From assembly GCF_022549215.1 (NCBI RefSeq), contig NZ_JAKZFC010000002.1:62001-126000 (forward strand): a DNA stretch of 64,000 nt, written 5' to 3'. Shown here one piece after another: positions 18,273 to 28,054 of the stretch. The notes under the pieces were generated by a model, which saw nothing but the letters and a program-made list of their open reading frames with translations, did no database searches and had not been told where the DNA came from. This DNA is from Solibacillus palustris (GTDB taxonomy: Bacteria; Bacillota; Bacilli; Bacillales_A; Planococcaceae). Positions within the stretch are counted from its first letter, which is position 1. Each line of letters opens with the position of its first letter. The position numbers were made by a program, and so were the translations under genes.

Positions 18273-19151
18273 ATGCGCTATATTCAGGAAGATGTAATTA
18301 TGAAACGTATGTCGAAGCGACTTTCGGCTAATAAAATATGGAAATTAATCTTCATTTTAGCGACGAGCTTTGCGCTTGTTTCATTGGCAATGCTACTTGG
18401 ACGAATTTTATCGCAAGGTGTTAGTCACTTTGATATGCAGTTTTTAACGAGCTTTGCATCACGTATTCCCGAAAACGCTGGAATTAAAGCGGCACTTATT
18501 GGTTCGCTTTGGTTAATGAGTGTCGTTGCACCGGTATCTATCATTTTAGGTGTTAGTACCGCAATCTATTTAGAGGAATACGCAAAGCAAAATAAATTGA
18601 ATGATTTTATTCGCATGAATATCTCGAATTTAGCAGGTGTACCTTCAATTGTGTTTGGTTTACTTGGTTTAACAATTTTCGTGCGTCTGTTTGGTTTCGA
18701 CAAAAGTATTTTAGCTGCGGGTTTAACGATGAGTTTACTAATATTGCCGGTCATTATTGTATCTTCACAAGAAGCAATTCGTGCTGTACCAAAAGAACAG
18801 CGTGAAGCTTCGTACGGCATGGGAGCAACGAAATGGCAAACGATAGTACGTGTTGTGTTACCGGCGGCGATTCCAGGTATATTGACAGGGAGTATTTTAG
18901 CTTTATCTCGTGCAATTGGTGAAACGGCACCGCTTGTAGTAATCGGTATTCCAGTGATTTTACAGTTTTTACCTACTGGCTATTTAGATACATTTACAGC
19001 ATTACCGATGCAAATTTTTGACTGGGCAAAACGTCCACAAGAAGAGTTCCAATATGTAGCTTCGGCCGGCATTATTGTGTTGATGATTGTGTTATTAACG
19101 ATGAACTCAATTGCGATTTTCATTCGTAATAAGTTCCAAAAACGATACTAG
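18273..19151 (+). CDS. pstA: Phosphate ABC transporter permease PstA
   Basis: 292 residues, six membrane segments, EAA loop [16 protein letters not shown] and the [11 protein letters not shown] stretch of PstA. Start at 18273 follows GAGGAG by 7 bases; an ATG at 18300 is possible but has no RBS. One base separates it from pstC, indicating tight coupling. Confidence 0.93.
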   Translation: MRYIQEDVIMKRMSKRLSANKIWKLIFILATSFALVSLAMLLGRILSQGVSHFDMQFLTSFASRIPENAGIKAALIGSLWLMSVVAPVSIILGVSTAIYLEEYAKQNKLNDFIRMNISNLAGVPSIVFGLLGLTIFVRLFGFDKSILAAGLTMSLLILPVIIVSSQEAIRAVPKEQREASYGMGATKWQTIVRVVLPAAIPGILTGSILALSRAIGETAPLVVIGIPVILQFLPTGYLDTFTALPMQIFDWAKRPQEEFQYVASAGIIVLMIVLLTMNSIAIFIRNKFQKRY

Positions 19152-19162
19152 GAGTGAAAAAT

Positions 19163-19978
19163 ATGGTTCAAGTTTTATCAAAGCAAATTGAGGCGAAACA
19201 GCAAATAGTAACAGCTGATCATAAAGCCATCGTGATGCAGTCGAATCAATTTAATTTATGGTACGGAGAGCACCATGCGTTAAAGGATATCAATTTAGAT
19301 ATGAAGGAAAATGAAGTAACAGCGATTATCGGTCCTTCTGGTTGTGGGAAATCAACGTACATTAAGGCACTAAATCGTATGGTTGAATTAGTACCAATCG
19401 TAAAAACTGCGGGTGAAATAAATTACCGTGGACGCAATATTTTTGGAGCAGGTTATGAAGTGGAAGAGCTACGTACAAAAGTAGGGATGGTGTTCCAAAA
19501 GCCGAATCCATTCCCAAAATCAATTTATGATAATATTGCCTATGGTCCACGAATTCATGGAATCAAAAACAAAAAGATTTTAGATGAGATTGTTGAAAAA
19601 TCTCTGCGTGGAGCAGCTATTTGGGATGAAGTGAAGGATCGTTTAAACCAAAATGCGTACGGCTTATCTGGTGGTCAGCAACAACGTATTTGTATCGCGC
19701 GCTGTTTAGCAATTGAGCCAGATGTCATTTTAATGGATGAACCAACAAGTGCACTTGACCCAATTTCTACGTTAAAGGTAGAGGAGCTTGTACAAGAATT
19801 GAAAGAACAGTATTCGATTGTTATTGTTACGCATAATATGCAACAAGCCGCGCGAATTTCTGATAAAACAGCCTTCTTCTTAAATGGTGAGGTTGTGGAA
19901 TATGATAAAACAGATGTTATTTTCTCAACACCATCTGATCAACGTACAGAAGACTATATTTCAGGGCGATTTGGATAA
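19163..19978 (+). CDS. pstB: Phosphate ABC transporter ATPase PstB
   Basis: 271 residues from the ATG at 19163, which is 8 bases after GGAG; a GTG at 19154 overlaps that RBS and is less likely. Walker A GPSGCGKS (57-64), signature LSGGQQQR, Walker [13 protein letters not shown]-loop VTHNM. The [16 protein letters not shown] segment is diagnostic of PstB. Only one pstB is present, while B. subtilis has two. Confidence 0.95.
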   Translation: MVQVLSKQIEAKQQIVTADHKAIVMQSNQFNLWYGEHHALKDINLDMKENEVTAIIGPSGCGKSTYIKALNRMVELVPIVKTAGEINYRGRNIFGAGYEVEELRTKVGMVFQKPNPFPKSIYDNIAYGPRIHGIKNKKILDEIVEKSLRGAAIWDEVKDRLNQNAYGLSGGQQQRICIARCLAIEPDVILMDEPTSALDPISTLKVEELVQELKEQYSIVIVTHNMQQAARISDKTAFFLNGEVVEYDKTDVIFSTPSDQRTEDYISGRFG

Positions 19979-19988
19979 GGAGTGCAAG

Positions 19989-20651
19989 ATGTCAAATATG
20001 ATAAGAGAACGATTTGAACATGATTTAATCAGTGTCCAGCAAGATTTAATGGAGCTCTGTGATGCAAGTATTGGCGCGTTAAAACTATCATTTGAGTCGT
20101 TAATGAAAAAGGATGTTGATTTAGCGCTTCAAGTAATTGAACAGGATGTAAAAATTAATCGTCTAGAAGAAACAATTAATGATCGTGTTATTTTGTTAAT
20201 CGCTAAACAGCAGCCTGTTGCGACTGATTTACGTCGATTAATCGTAGTCATTAAAGCAGCAACTGATATGGAGCGTATCGGTGATTATGCGGTCAATATT
20301 GCAAAAGAAACGATTCGAATTGGCAAGGAGCCGTTTATTACGAGTATGGAGCCAATTGAAGAAATGTTCCACAAAACGATTTCGATGCTACGTCAAATTG
20401 TTGAAGCTTTTATCGAAGAAAATACAGTGAAGGCAAAGGCAATCGCTCAGCTAGATGATGAGGTTGACGAATTAACTGGCAATACGATTAGTAATTTAAT
20501 GAAGCTTTCGATTTCAAATGAGCATGTTGCACAAGTGACGAATTTATCATTCATTTGCCGCTGTATTGAGCGTTCAGCCGACCATGCGACGAATATTGCC
20601 GAGCATTTGTTTTATCTTGTAAAAGGCAAGCACTATGAACTAAATAATTAA
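19989..20651 (+). CDS. phoU: Phosphate signalling protein PhoU
   Basis: 220 residues, all-helical, two PhoU repeats each with the metal-binding pattern around ATDMERIGDYAVNIA and CIERSADHATNIAEH. PhoU links Pst activity to the PhoR/PhoP system and limits phosphate uptake. ATG at 19989 with AAGGAG RBS; upstream in-frame codons inside pstB have none. B. subtilis has no phoU in its pst operon, so this arrangement is of the Lysinibacillus/other Firmicutes type. Confidence 0.93.
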   Translation: MSNMIRERFEHDLISVQQDLMELCDASIGALKLSFESLMKKDVDLALQVIEQDVKINRLEETINDRVILLIAKQQPVATDLRRLIVVIKAATDMERIGDYAVNIAKETIRIGKEPFITSMEPIEEMFHKTISMLRQIVEAFIEENTVKAKAIAQLDDEVDELTGNTISNLMKLSISNEHVAQVTNLSFICRCIERSADHATNIAEHLFYLVKGKHYELNN

Positions 20652-20655
20652 TGTG

Positions 20656-20691
20656 AAAGCTATACGAAAAAATTCGTGTAGCTTTTTGTTT
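20656..20691 (+). terminator. pst operon terminator
   Basis: AAGCTATACGA-AAAAAT-TCGTGTAGCTT hairpin followed by TTTGTTTT. Confidence 0.85.
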
Positions 20692-20865
20692 TATTGAAAC
20701 ATATTGTATTTGGGAATCTTTTACAATATAAAAAGGTGGCGGAAAATCGAAAGCTTCCTATTACAATTAGTGACAAATTAATTTATGCAAGCCCTGTATA
20801 CATGTTACAATAAGAACAACTCGAATAAGTTACGATGCTTATTCATTTGTAAAGGGGCTTTTAAA

Positions 20866-21294
20866 ATGTTAAAAACAGTTGTATTCGATCAACTAAAGCA
20901 AGCGATGAAAAATAAAGATGTACTAGCAAAAGGTGTATTAACTCTTGTTAAGTCAGCACTTGATGCTGCAGAAAAGGAAAAGGGTGCAGAGCTAACACCA
21001 CAAGAAGAAATCGCGGTTATTAATCGTGAAGTGAAACAAACAAATCAAGCTTTAGACGGTGCAAAGCAAGCTGAACGTTTGGATTTAATCGAAAAAGAAG
21101 AAGCAAAATTAGTAATTTTAAAAAATTTCCTACCAAAGCAATTATCAGAAGAAGAAATCGCGGCAGAATTACAAGCAGCGGGTGTTACTTCCGGCATGAA
21201 TATGGGCGATGCGATGAAAATTGCGAAACCATTATTAGACGGTAAGGCTGATGGCGCGACAATGTCGAAAGTTGTTAAAGCATTAATCTCTTAA
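20866..21294 (+). CDS. yqeY: GatB/YqeY-domain protein
   Basis: 142 residues, YqeY family: helical N-terminal half (FDQLKQAMKNKDVLAKGVL) and the C-terminal tRNA-binding-like tail ending NMGDAMKIAKPLLDGKADG. Homologous to the GatB tail domain; possibly tRNA-associated, function unknown. ATG at 20866 with AAAGGGG; longer in-frame extension has no RBS. It usually follows rpsU, but here it stands alone. A GAATAAG/CTTATTC hairpin lies in its leader (20822-20846). Confidence 0.88.
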   Translation: MLKTVVFDQLKQAMKNKDVLAKGVLTLVKSALDAAEKEKGAELTPQEEIAVINREVKQTNQALDGAKQAERLDLIEKEEAKLVILKNFLPKQLSEEEIAAELQAAGVTSGMNMGDAMKIAKPLLDGKADGATMSKVVKALIS

Positions 21295-21298
21295 GTTC

Positions 21299-21340
21299 AA
21301 AAAAGCTTTACGAAATGACCCATTTTGTAAAGCTTTTTTT
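21299..21340 (+). terminator. yqeY terminator
   Basis: AAAAGCTTTAC ... GTAAAGCTTTTTTT inverted repeat with an inner ATG/CAT pairing and a T run. Confidence 0.88.
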
Positions 21341-21404
21341 CTATATTTTTCTAAACCGATACGGTACAATTTAGTTATCGATGGGTACATAGGGAGGATT
21401 TCCG

Positions 21405-21968
21405 ATGAATTTACATGATCAAATTACGTTATACAAACCATACAATGAACAAGAAAAGAAAGACCGTGATTTAATTTTGCGTGCAATGGTCACATTATCC
21501 GATGTATTGACGCGCAATAATGAAATTTTGCATTTTACATCTTCTGCGTTTGCTGTCAACCCAGATCGTTCAAAAGTATTAATGGTATACCACAATATTT
21601 ATAAGTCGTGGAGTTGGACAGGTGGACATGCCGATGGTGACCCTGATTTACTTCAAGTAGCTGAGAAGGAGTTAAAGGAAGAGGCTGGGCTAAGTGAAGT
21701 AATGGCTATTCAAGAGGCAATGATTTCGCTCGATATATTACCCGTTATCGGTCATATGAAAAAAGGTAAATACGTAGCGCCACATCTACATTTAAATGCG
21801 ACATATGTTTTTGAAGTGCAGGATGATGTGCAATTTAAAGCAAAGTTAGATGAAAATAGCGCGGTTGGCTGGATTCAAACGGATGAAATTCAACAAAAAT
21901 GTACTGAACAGCACATGATTCCAGTATATGAAAAAATTCTAGCCAAAATAAAAGAACAGCAAATCTAA
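21405..21968 (+). CDS. Nudix hydrolase
   Basis: 187 residues. The Nudix box is present but slightly divergent: GGHADGD...EKELKEEAGL, where K replaces the usual R of REUxEExGU. N-terminal half resembles the part that in other Nudix proteins precedes the box (FAVNPDRSKVLMVYH). Hydrolyses a nucleoside diphosphate derivative; substrate not predictable. RBS GGGAGG. Own terminator follows. Confidence 0.85.
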   Translation: MNLHDQITLYKPYNEQEKKDRDLILRAMVTLSDVLTRNNEILHFTSSAFAVNPDRSKVLMVYHNIYKSWSWTGGHADGDPDLLQVAEKELKEEAGLSEVMAIQEAMISLDILPVIGHMKKGKYVAPHLHLNATYVFEVQDDVQFKAKLDENSAVGWIQTDEIQQKCTEQHMIPVYEKILAKIKEQQI

Positions 21969-22011
21969 CTATAGAATAAGAAGAGTGACCTAAACTTTTC
22001 AAGGGCACTAA

Positions 22012-22051
22012 AAAAGTCGATTCATACTATTTTAGTGTGAATCGACTTTTA
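22012..22051. terminator. Bidirectional terminator
   Basis: AAAAGTCGATTCATA paired with TGTGAATCGACTTTT between the Nudix gene and the convergent unknown gene. Confidence 0.85.
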
Positions 22052-22122
22052 ATATGTAATTAAATCTAAGAATCGCAATTAATTAAGATGAGATTTCAAA
22101 GTAATCCAAATAATTAAAGACA

Positions 22123-23028
22123 TCAAACCTTACTTGTTTGGCGCAAAATGTGTTTTTCTTTTAACGGTTGCTGCGAATCTTCAAAATGAACGGGACGTGT
22201 ACGCATATTTTCTTGAAGACGTCGGACTTCCCGATAAGGAATTATGCGTTGCAGTGAATGAGGGTTTTCTACGTCCATTTGGAAATGCTTAATTCTACCT
22301 TTTTGTAAATAGACTAGACGTTGAAAGGGGTTAATAGCAATTGCCTTTGAATATTTACCGAACAATGTTAAATTATGACCTTGGCTGAAGTATAAATTCA
22401 GTAAAGCTCGATTGTGAGCAATCGCATGTGGCGTATCGCATACATACCAAATGTCTTTAAAGCTAATCCCCAATAGCACAGCGTATTCAAAAGCTTCTAG
22501 TATTGGAACTTCCATATATAAATTGGATTCTACGTGCAGTTGATAAATTATTAAAGTTGGATCAAACGCATGTAATTCATAATAGATCAGTGGAATCGGT
22601 GGTATTTTGTTACGATCTTTAATCATTAAATTTGATGGAGGACGTTTGGCACAAAGAAACATATTGTTTTTTGTGAAATAAGATAATTCTTTTCCGATTA
22701 CTTGTTGGTGTTGTGCGTTTTCATAAACAACAGCATAAAACTGATTATTAAATTGAACGATTCGATACAATTTATTCTCATAATTAGTAGATTTGATATA
22801 TTGATGACATAATTCAAGCGTTTCGAAGCCACTATAAAAGTGGTAACTATTATAGATAGATAATAACCATTCACGACATAAGCTATCCTCTGTTTCAAAT
22901 CCAACTGATTCATCTGAAATCGAACGAGATGTTACAAGTTTCCCATTTTCAGTACGTAAAAAACGATTCGAAAGTAGGTACCGTACTAAACGAATTTCAT
23001 AGTCTATTTGTGATATTATTGTTTGCAA
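22123..23028 (-). CDS. Protein of unknown function, 301 aa
   Basis: Not recognised. I chose a TTG start at 23028, because AAAGGAAG sits 7 bases before it; a TTG at 23067 would add 13 residues but has no RBS. Predicted soluble, mixed alpha/beta, rich in Tyr, His and Ile, with KDIWYVCDTPHAIAHNRALL near residue 200 and a basic C-terminal tail. No signal peptide or membrane segment. Its last codons and 3' flank resemble the sequence at 51509-51562. Possibly lineage-specific. Confidence 0.6.
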   Translation of the reverse strand: MQTIISQIDYEIRLVRYLLSNRFLRTENGKLVTSRSISDESVGFETEDSLCREWLLSIYNSYHFYSGFETLELCHQYIKSTNYENKLYRIVQFNNQFYAVVYENAQHQQVIGKELSYFTKNNMFLCAKRPPSNLMIKDRNKIPPIPLIYYELHAFDPTLIIYQLHVESNLYMEVPILEAFEYAVLLGISFKDIWYVCDTPHAIAHNRALLNLYFSQGHNLTLFGKYSKAIAINPFQRLVYLQKGRIKHFQMDVENPHSLQRIIPYREVRRLQENMRTRPVHFEDSQQPLKEKHILRQTSKV

Positions 23029-23429
23029 TAGAATCTTCCTTTCAGAAATAGTAAAACAGTAATTCAAATTGAATTGTAATACTAGGTATAAATGATTATA
23101 ACATATGAACTATCTTGAAAAGAGATTTTTTGTGGATGATTAAGTGTGAATTTTTCTTGTATATTTACATACGAAATGGTGTCCGCGCTATCTTGGGGCA
23201 ATCTGTGCTTCTCAATGATTTTGACTCAACGAACTAATTTACTTTTATATAGAAGATAAAGACTATGTTTCGGGAATCTATGCGCTAAATTTGTTATTAT
23301 AATGTTAAAAAAGATGTATAATTGACGAGATTTGCTTAAAACTAATGATGAATTTGAAATATTTTCACAAAGTTGTTCCTCCTTGTGCTAAAATAACGTT
23401 GTATAATCAAAAGGGAGGCTGTTTTAACA
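23029..23429. other. 401-bp gap without a gene
   Basis: AT-rich divergent spacer. A TATAAT hexamer at about 23402 lies 28 bases before the start of the 73-residue gene and probably belongs to its promoter; no convincing -35 was seen. No repeat or RNA recognised. Confidence 0.5.
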
Positions 23430-23651
23430 ATGGCGAAAAAAAAGAGAGTAGTAACAATCGCTCCTGAGCGTGTAGAAGAAGCATTATTAATTCAAAACCG
23501 TATGCTTTTAGAATTATTCGTACAAGTATTAGATGAGCAATTAGTAATCGAGCGTCCAATTTTACATGAGCGTTTAGAAAACTTAATCGAGCTTTCGAAC
23601 CACGACCGTGAATTAAAAGATACATTACACGGCTTAACTGAAAAACTTTAA
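23430..23651 (+). CDS. Small conserved-looking protein of unknown function, 73 aa
   Basis: 73 residues, basic start (MAKKKRVVTIAPERVEEAL), then amphipathic helices. AAAGGGAGG RBS and a following terminator make it a convincing single gene. No cysteine, no membrane segment. Family not recognised; the helical pattern would allow a small adaptor or dimerising protein, but nothing shows this. Confidence 0.72.
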   Translation: MAKKKRVVTIAPERVEEALLIQNRMLLELFVQVLDEQLVIERPILHERLENLIELSNHDRELKDTLHGLTEKL

Positions 23652-23671
23652 TTACATACATTTGTATGGTG

Positions 23672-23702
23672 CGGCATTCCGAATTGGGATGTCGTTTTTT
23701 TG
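23672..23702 (+). terminator. Terminator
   Basis: CGGCATTCC-GAATT-GGGATGTCG with a T run (T.G pairs included). Confidence 0.75.
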
Positions 23703-23797
23703 CGAGTAAAGAAATTATACTCAAATCATGTTACTACTTTTCTATATGAGTTTTGGCTATACTAGCGTTATCGAAAAAAATTAAGGAGGGATTTCAC

Positions 23798-24583
23798 ATG
23801 GCAAAAGATCAAAAGACCCTTTTAAGCGATGAAATTCTTCAGTTCTTATATAAAAATGCATCCTTTCAAGGTTTAGGTAAAACCGAGCAGCAACAATTAT
23901 TAGAGCGTTTCGGTCAAGACGAAAATTTTGTAGAGATTTTGGAAATTTCCATGTCGCTTCAGGAAATTATTCAAGAAGTTGAGGCAACAATGCCAAAAAT
24001 GCGAGAGAATGATTATTTACTTCCGTTAGAACAGCAAAAACACTTATTAAAAGAACGTAGTGTTGTTAAGGGCAATGTCTACTTTGTTCCATTCAATGAA
24101 GATGAAAACATCTTTTCACCAATGATTATCCTAATGCAACAATCAGAAACTTTGAAGGCATACGAAACTTTTTGTAAAGGGACGATTATGCCATTCTTTC
24201 ATTTATGTGCGACACAAAAGCGTGATTTAATTATTATTCCGTTTAGTGAAACAGTACAAGAGCCGATGATTTTTATAAAAGGTTCACTTCAATTAGGGTT
24301 ATTTGACCGCTTTATAAATGAATATATGGATAACGAAGCTACAATTGTACCTGCGATTGAGCAAGTTTTAGCAATTTTTAAAGCGGATACAGCGTGTAAT
24401 GAGCGCGATGTTTTAATCATTACAGATAATCTATTTAATGACTACCAATCGCTAATACAAGAAGATTATGCCGCACGTTTTGAGAAACTTGACATTGATA
24501 TTTCGGTTATTGCGATGAGTGAAATCGATTTTGAAGCACAACCCATTCCATTTGCACAAAAAGTATACTTTGCCAATGAATAA
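23798..24583 (+). CDS. Putative degenerate VWA-like protein
   Basis: 261 residues. ATG at 23798 with AAGGAGGG. The C-terminal half looks like a von Willebrand A fold of the ViaA/CoxE kind: SPMIILMQQSE replaces the metal-site DxSxS strand, then RDLIIIPFSE, and RDVLIITDNLFND near residue 220. The metal-binding residues of strand 1 are missing, so it would not bind Mg the usual way. N-terminal 90 residues are helical. The assignment rests on pattern only; function unknown. Confidence 0.55.
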   Translation: MAKDQKTLLSDEILQFLYKNASFQGLGKTEQQQLLERFGQDENFVEILEISMSLQEIIQEVEATMPKMRENDYLLPLEQQKHLLKERSVVKGNVYFVPFNEDENIFSPMIILMQQSETLKAYETFCKGTIMPFFHLCATQKRDLIIIPFSETVQEPMIFIKGSLQLGLFDRFINEYMDNEATIVPAIEQVLAIFKADTACNERDVLIITDNLFNDYQSLIQEDYAARFEKLDIDISVIAMSEIDFEAQPIPFAQKVYFANE

Positions 24584-24605
24584 TAACGATAATTTCATAC
24601 TGAAA

Positions 24606-24647
24606 TGCCCCTCGATGGATAAACACAATTAATAGGGGTGTTTTTTT
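24606..24647 (+). terminator. Weak terminator
   Basis: CCCCT...AGGGG stem with a long loop, then seven Ts. Only five G-C-rich pairs are certain. Confidence 0.4.
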
Positions 24648-24725
24648 GTATTTAAAGGACTTTTCTGTTTTTAATCGAATCATTTAATAATATCCAGTTA
24701 AAATAGAGAGAAATGGAGTGTTATT

Positions 24726-25925
24726 ATGTACACCGCATATTGTCGGACATTTCAAGGAACAATGCGTTTGGGTATGAAATTTCTTAATTGGAGAACGCCG
24801 CAGATTGTAGAAGGGGAAAATAGTTTATTAAGACTACCAGAGCTAATTCAAGATTTACAACTTGAACGAGTTCTGATTGTGACAGATAATGGCATACAAA
24901 AGATTGGCTTAATGAATCCCTTATTAACACAATTGAAAGCACTTCATATTTCATTTGTTATTTATGACGAAACGGTTCCTAATCCTACATTCACGAATAT
25001 TGAAAAGGCACTTGCCTTGTATAGCGAACATAATTGCCAGGGGATTATTGCATTTGGTGGTGGTTCACCGATAGATTGTGCAAAAGCAGTTGCAGCTTGT
25101 CTAGCACGTCCAGATAAATCATTAGCTGACATGAAGGGCTTATTTAAGGTACGTAAAGAAATACCACCTTTTTTTGCTGTTCCGACTACTGCTGGGACAG
25201 GGAGTGAGGGGACGATTGCTGCAGTTGTATCAAACAGTGAAACCCTTGAAAAGTTTGCCATTATGGACCCATCATTAATCCCTCATTATGCAATATTGGA
25301 CCCATTATTAACAATAAATTTACCTAAACATATTACGTCAACTACTGGCATGGACGCCTTAACGCATGCAATTGAAGCTTATATTGGCCGTAGTAATACG
25401 AAGGAAACTCGTAAATATTCACGAGAAGCAGTCATTTTGATTTTCAAATATTTATACCGAGCATATGAAGATGGTACAGATATTGAAGCTCGTGCTCAAA
25501 TGCAACGCGCTTCGTATTTAGCAGGACTAGCCTTTACTCGTGCATATGTAGGTTACGTGCATGCAATTGCGCACACATTAGGTGGTTTTTATCAAATTCC
25601 GCATGGTTATGCTAATGCCATTATTTTACCGCATGTTTTGAAGTATTATGGGGACAGCGTGGCAAAACCGTTAGCTGAGCTAGCCAATTTAGTAGGGATT
25701 GGCAAAGTATCTGATAGTGATGAACGCAAGGCACAGCTCTTTATCGAAGCAATCGAACAGCTAAATGCAAAAATGAATATTCCAAATAAAATTCAAGGTA
25801 TCGATAATCACGATGTACCGCTAATGGTAGAACGTGCTTTACAAGAAGCAAATCCACTCTATCCGGTACCGAAAATAGTGAATAAAGATGAAATGTTTTA
25901 TCTGTATCAACTAATAAAACAATAA
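24726..25925 (+). CDS. Iron-containing alcohol dehydrogenase
   Basis: 399 residues of the group III (Fe-ADH) family. NAD site GGGSPIDCAKA (111-121) and TTAGTGSE (154-161). Metal ligands Asp210, His214, His279 and His293 at the FucO/YqhD spacing. Oxidises or reduces short alcohols/aldehydes with NAD(P)H; substrate unknown. An alternative start at the second Met (13) is possible. Single gene with its own terminator. Confidence 0.9.
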   Translation: MYTAYCRTFQGTMRLGMKFLNWRTPQIVEGENSLLRLPELIQDLQLERVLIVTDNGIQKIGLMNPLLTQLKALHISFVIYDETVPNPTFTNIEKALALYSEHNCQGIIAFGGGSPIDCAKAVAACLARPDKSLADMKGLFKVRKEIPPFFAVPTTAGTGSEGTIAAVVSNSETLEKFAIMDPSLIPHYAILDPLLTINLPKHITSTTGMDALTHAIEAYIGRSNTKETRKYSREAVILIFKYLYRAYEDGTDIEARAQMQRASYLAGLAFTRAYVGYVHAIAHTLGGFYQIPHGYANAIILPHVLKYYGDSVAKPLAELANLVGIGKVSDSDERKAQLFIEAIEQLNAKMNIPNKIQGIDNHDVPLMVERALQEANPLYPVPKIVNKDEMFYLYQLIKQ

Positions 25926-25930
25926 AGGGG

Positions 25931-25971
25931 AAGCGTAATGTTGCTATATTGTGAACATTACGCTTTTTTAT
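25931..25971 (+). terminator. ADH terminator
   Basis: AGCGTAATGTT paired with AACATTACGCT, followed by six Ts. Confidence 0.9.
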
Positions 25972-26138
25972 CTGCACATGGAGCACATATTGTACTAATA
26001 AAGTGCGTGGCTATTTTTGTAACAAAGGATTTAAACTGCTTAATTAAACGTTGTATATTAGCACGAGTAGTTCGGTAGCATTTAGAAAATAGAATCATTG
26101 TTGAGGGGATCAAAAAATTGTAATCTACTAGGAAATTA

Positions 26139-26175
26139 AAAGAGCATGTACGGAAATTATTATCCGAACATGCCC
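26139..26175 (-). terminator. yrvJ terminator
   Basis: On the minus strand GGCATGTTCGGA...TCCGTACATGC forms an imperfect stem, followed by TCTTTTAATTT. Confidence 0.65.
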
Positions 26176-26189
26176 TGTCTTGTTTGAAA

Positions 26190-27785
26190 TTATTTCTCTA
26201 ACTGATCATCAAAATAATCGAGTAATCCTTGATAGATACCAAGTGTTGCTTGTTCACGGAAATAATCCGTTGTAATCGTTCGTTCTTCTGTCGGATTACT
26301 TAAATAACCAAGTTCTAATAGTACAGAGGGTTGACGATTTTCACGTAATACCAAATAGTTACCAAAGCGTGCGCCACGATCTTTTAATGATATTTTTTCG
26401 GCAATGCCAGCGTTTATATATTCCGCTAATTCTTGTTGATAGCTGTTCGTGTAATAGGTTGTAAAGCCATGTACCGAGCTATCTTCTAATGCATCATAGT
26501 GAATACTAATAAAAGCATCAGCATTTGATTGGTGCGAAACGGCTACACGTTTTCGTAAATCCACGTAAACGTCTGATTCTCGTGTCATAATAACATTTGC
26601 ACCGGCTGCTTGTAATTTTGAACGTAACAATTCAGCTGTTAAAATGGTTATATCCTTTTCATCCGTATTACGGACACCTGTTGTACCTCGGTCATTACCA
26701 CCATGCCCAGCGTCAACTACTAGCGTTAAGCCTTTTAATGTGCCTTTTTTCCGTTTTTCTTTGTTTGCACTAATAGGTTTTTCCGTTCCTTGATCGTTCG
26801 TCACAACCCAATCGGCAACATACGCCGTATTATCATCGTTTAATGCGATTTTGTACCATTCACCTTCAGTCTCTATGATTTTATATGTAGTTCCTGCATC
26901 GACACGTGCTACAACATTGGAGGAGGTAGTTGGTTGTTCACGTAAGTTTGTGCCGTTATAAATGATTGTGACGCTTTCTTCGCTTCTTGTTGTTTCTTTT
27001 TGTTTTGTAGTCGTTTTTTGCTTTGTAAATGTCCCGTAAAAGCTATAAATCCACCCTTTTTTACCTTCTTCATATTCGATTTGCACCCAATTATGATCAC
27101 GACTTACTACCGTAAATTGCTCGTTTTTTGTAGCTAGTTTTAACTTTTTGGCGGTTAAGTCTGGTTTCTTTCGAATGTTTACAGCACTCACATTTATCGT
27201 AAATGTGTTTGGGTCATTTTCGGAGGACTGTATGTTTTTTACTTCACTGTCATCGTTGGCATCAGTTGAAGGGTCTTGCAAAACAGTTGCTTCTTTTATA
27301 GTAACGTAATCGCCAAATACCCAGCCGGTCATTCCATCAAATTGAACTTGAATCCAATCCCCTTTTTGCTGTAAAAATGTACTTTCAGTGCCAGAAGATA
27401 TTTTTGCCAAAACAGCTGCAGATAATGATGGTTCTGCACGTAAATTCAATGTATTAACTCGAGCAACGACAGTTTTTTGATTTGTTGCAGCAGATGATTT
27501 TTTGGCAGATTCTACGAGCCAAGATGCAACAAAACCTTCTTGATTTCCTACACGAACCTTTTGCCAGTCACCATCTTTCCCTAATGAAGTAACGGCTGTA
27601 CCATCTTTTAATGTTTCTAAAATAGGATACGAAAGGCCAGGACCTTCACGTAAATATAATATTTCTGCATTCACATAAAGTTGCTCACCTTCAGCATGAG
27701 CAGGCTCTTTACTTATAGGGAGTGTAAAAATTGCTGTGAATACTAAAAGTAGCGAAAGTATAATCGCCAAACGCTTATTGTACAT
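26190..27785 (-). CDS. yrvJ: N-acetylmuramoyl-L-alanine amidase with four SH3 domains
   Basis: 531 residues. Signal peptide (cleavage after AHA, residue 31). Four bacterial SH3 domains (about 36-92, 107-163, 196-252, 272-327), then an Amidase_3 catalytic domain (354-526). Zinc ligands His361 (DAGHGG), Glu376 and His429 (SIHYD), catalytic Glu491 (LLELGYLS). Cuts the MurNAc-L-Ala bond in the cell wall. ATG at 27783-27785 has AAAGGAGG; upstream extension lacks an RBS. Sits beside hisS as B. subtilis yrvJ does. Confidence 0.93.
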   Translation of the reverse strand: MYNKRLAIILSLLLVFTAIFTLPISKEPAHAEGEQLYVNAEILYLREGPGLSYPILETLKDGTAVTSLGKDGDWQKVRVGNQEGFVASWLVESAKKSSAATNQKTVVARVNTLNLRAEPSLSAAVLAKISSGTESTFLQQKGDWIQVQFDGMTGWVFGDYVTIKEATVLQDPSTDANDDSEVKNIQSSENDPNTFTINVSAVNIRKKPDLTAKKLKLATKNEQFTVVSRDHNWVQIEYEEGKKGWIYSFYGTFTKQKTTTKQKETTRSEESVTIIYNGTNLREQPTTSSNVVARVDAGTTYKIIETEGEWYKIALNDDNTAYVADWVVTNDQGTEKPISANKEKRKKGTLKGLTLVVDAGHGGNDRGTTGVRNTDEKDITILTAELLRSKLQAAGANVIMTRESDVYVDLRKRVAVSHQSNADAFISIHYDALEDSSVHGFTTYYTNSYQQELAEYINAGIAEKISLKDRGARFGNYLVLRENRQPSVLLELGYLSNPTEERTITTDYFREQATLGIYQGLLDYFDDQLEK

Positions 27786-27983
27786 AGGCGCCTCCTTTTT
27801 AGTAATAAATTGATAAGTAACTATAGAAATTGTATACGCTTCTATTATAAAAGGATTTATAAGAAAAAAATATAGCGTTTTTTTTTGATGGTGTAATAAT
27901 ATTAATTTTCCAACGAAATCTAAATAAGTAATACACCAACTCATGTTATTTTCGTGCGAGTTTTGTTTTTTTTCTTTAAATAG

Positions 27984-28012
27984 TTGACAAGGGCGAGTGA
28001 CATCATTAACAT
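27984..28012 (+). promoter_or_regulatory. Promoter of hisS-aspS
   Basis: TTGACA, 17-base spacer, TAACAT; the T-box leader starts shortly after. Confidence 0.75.
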
Positions 28013-28054
28013 TAGTGTTAATTTAAAAAAAGTAACATTGCCAATGACCAAATA

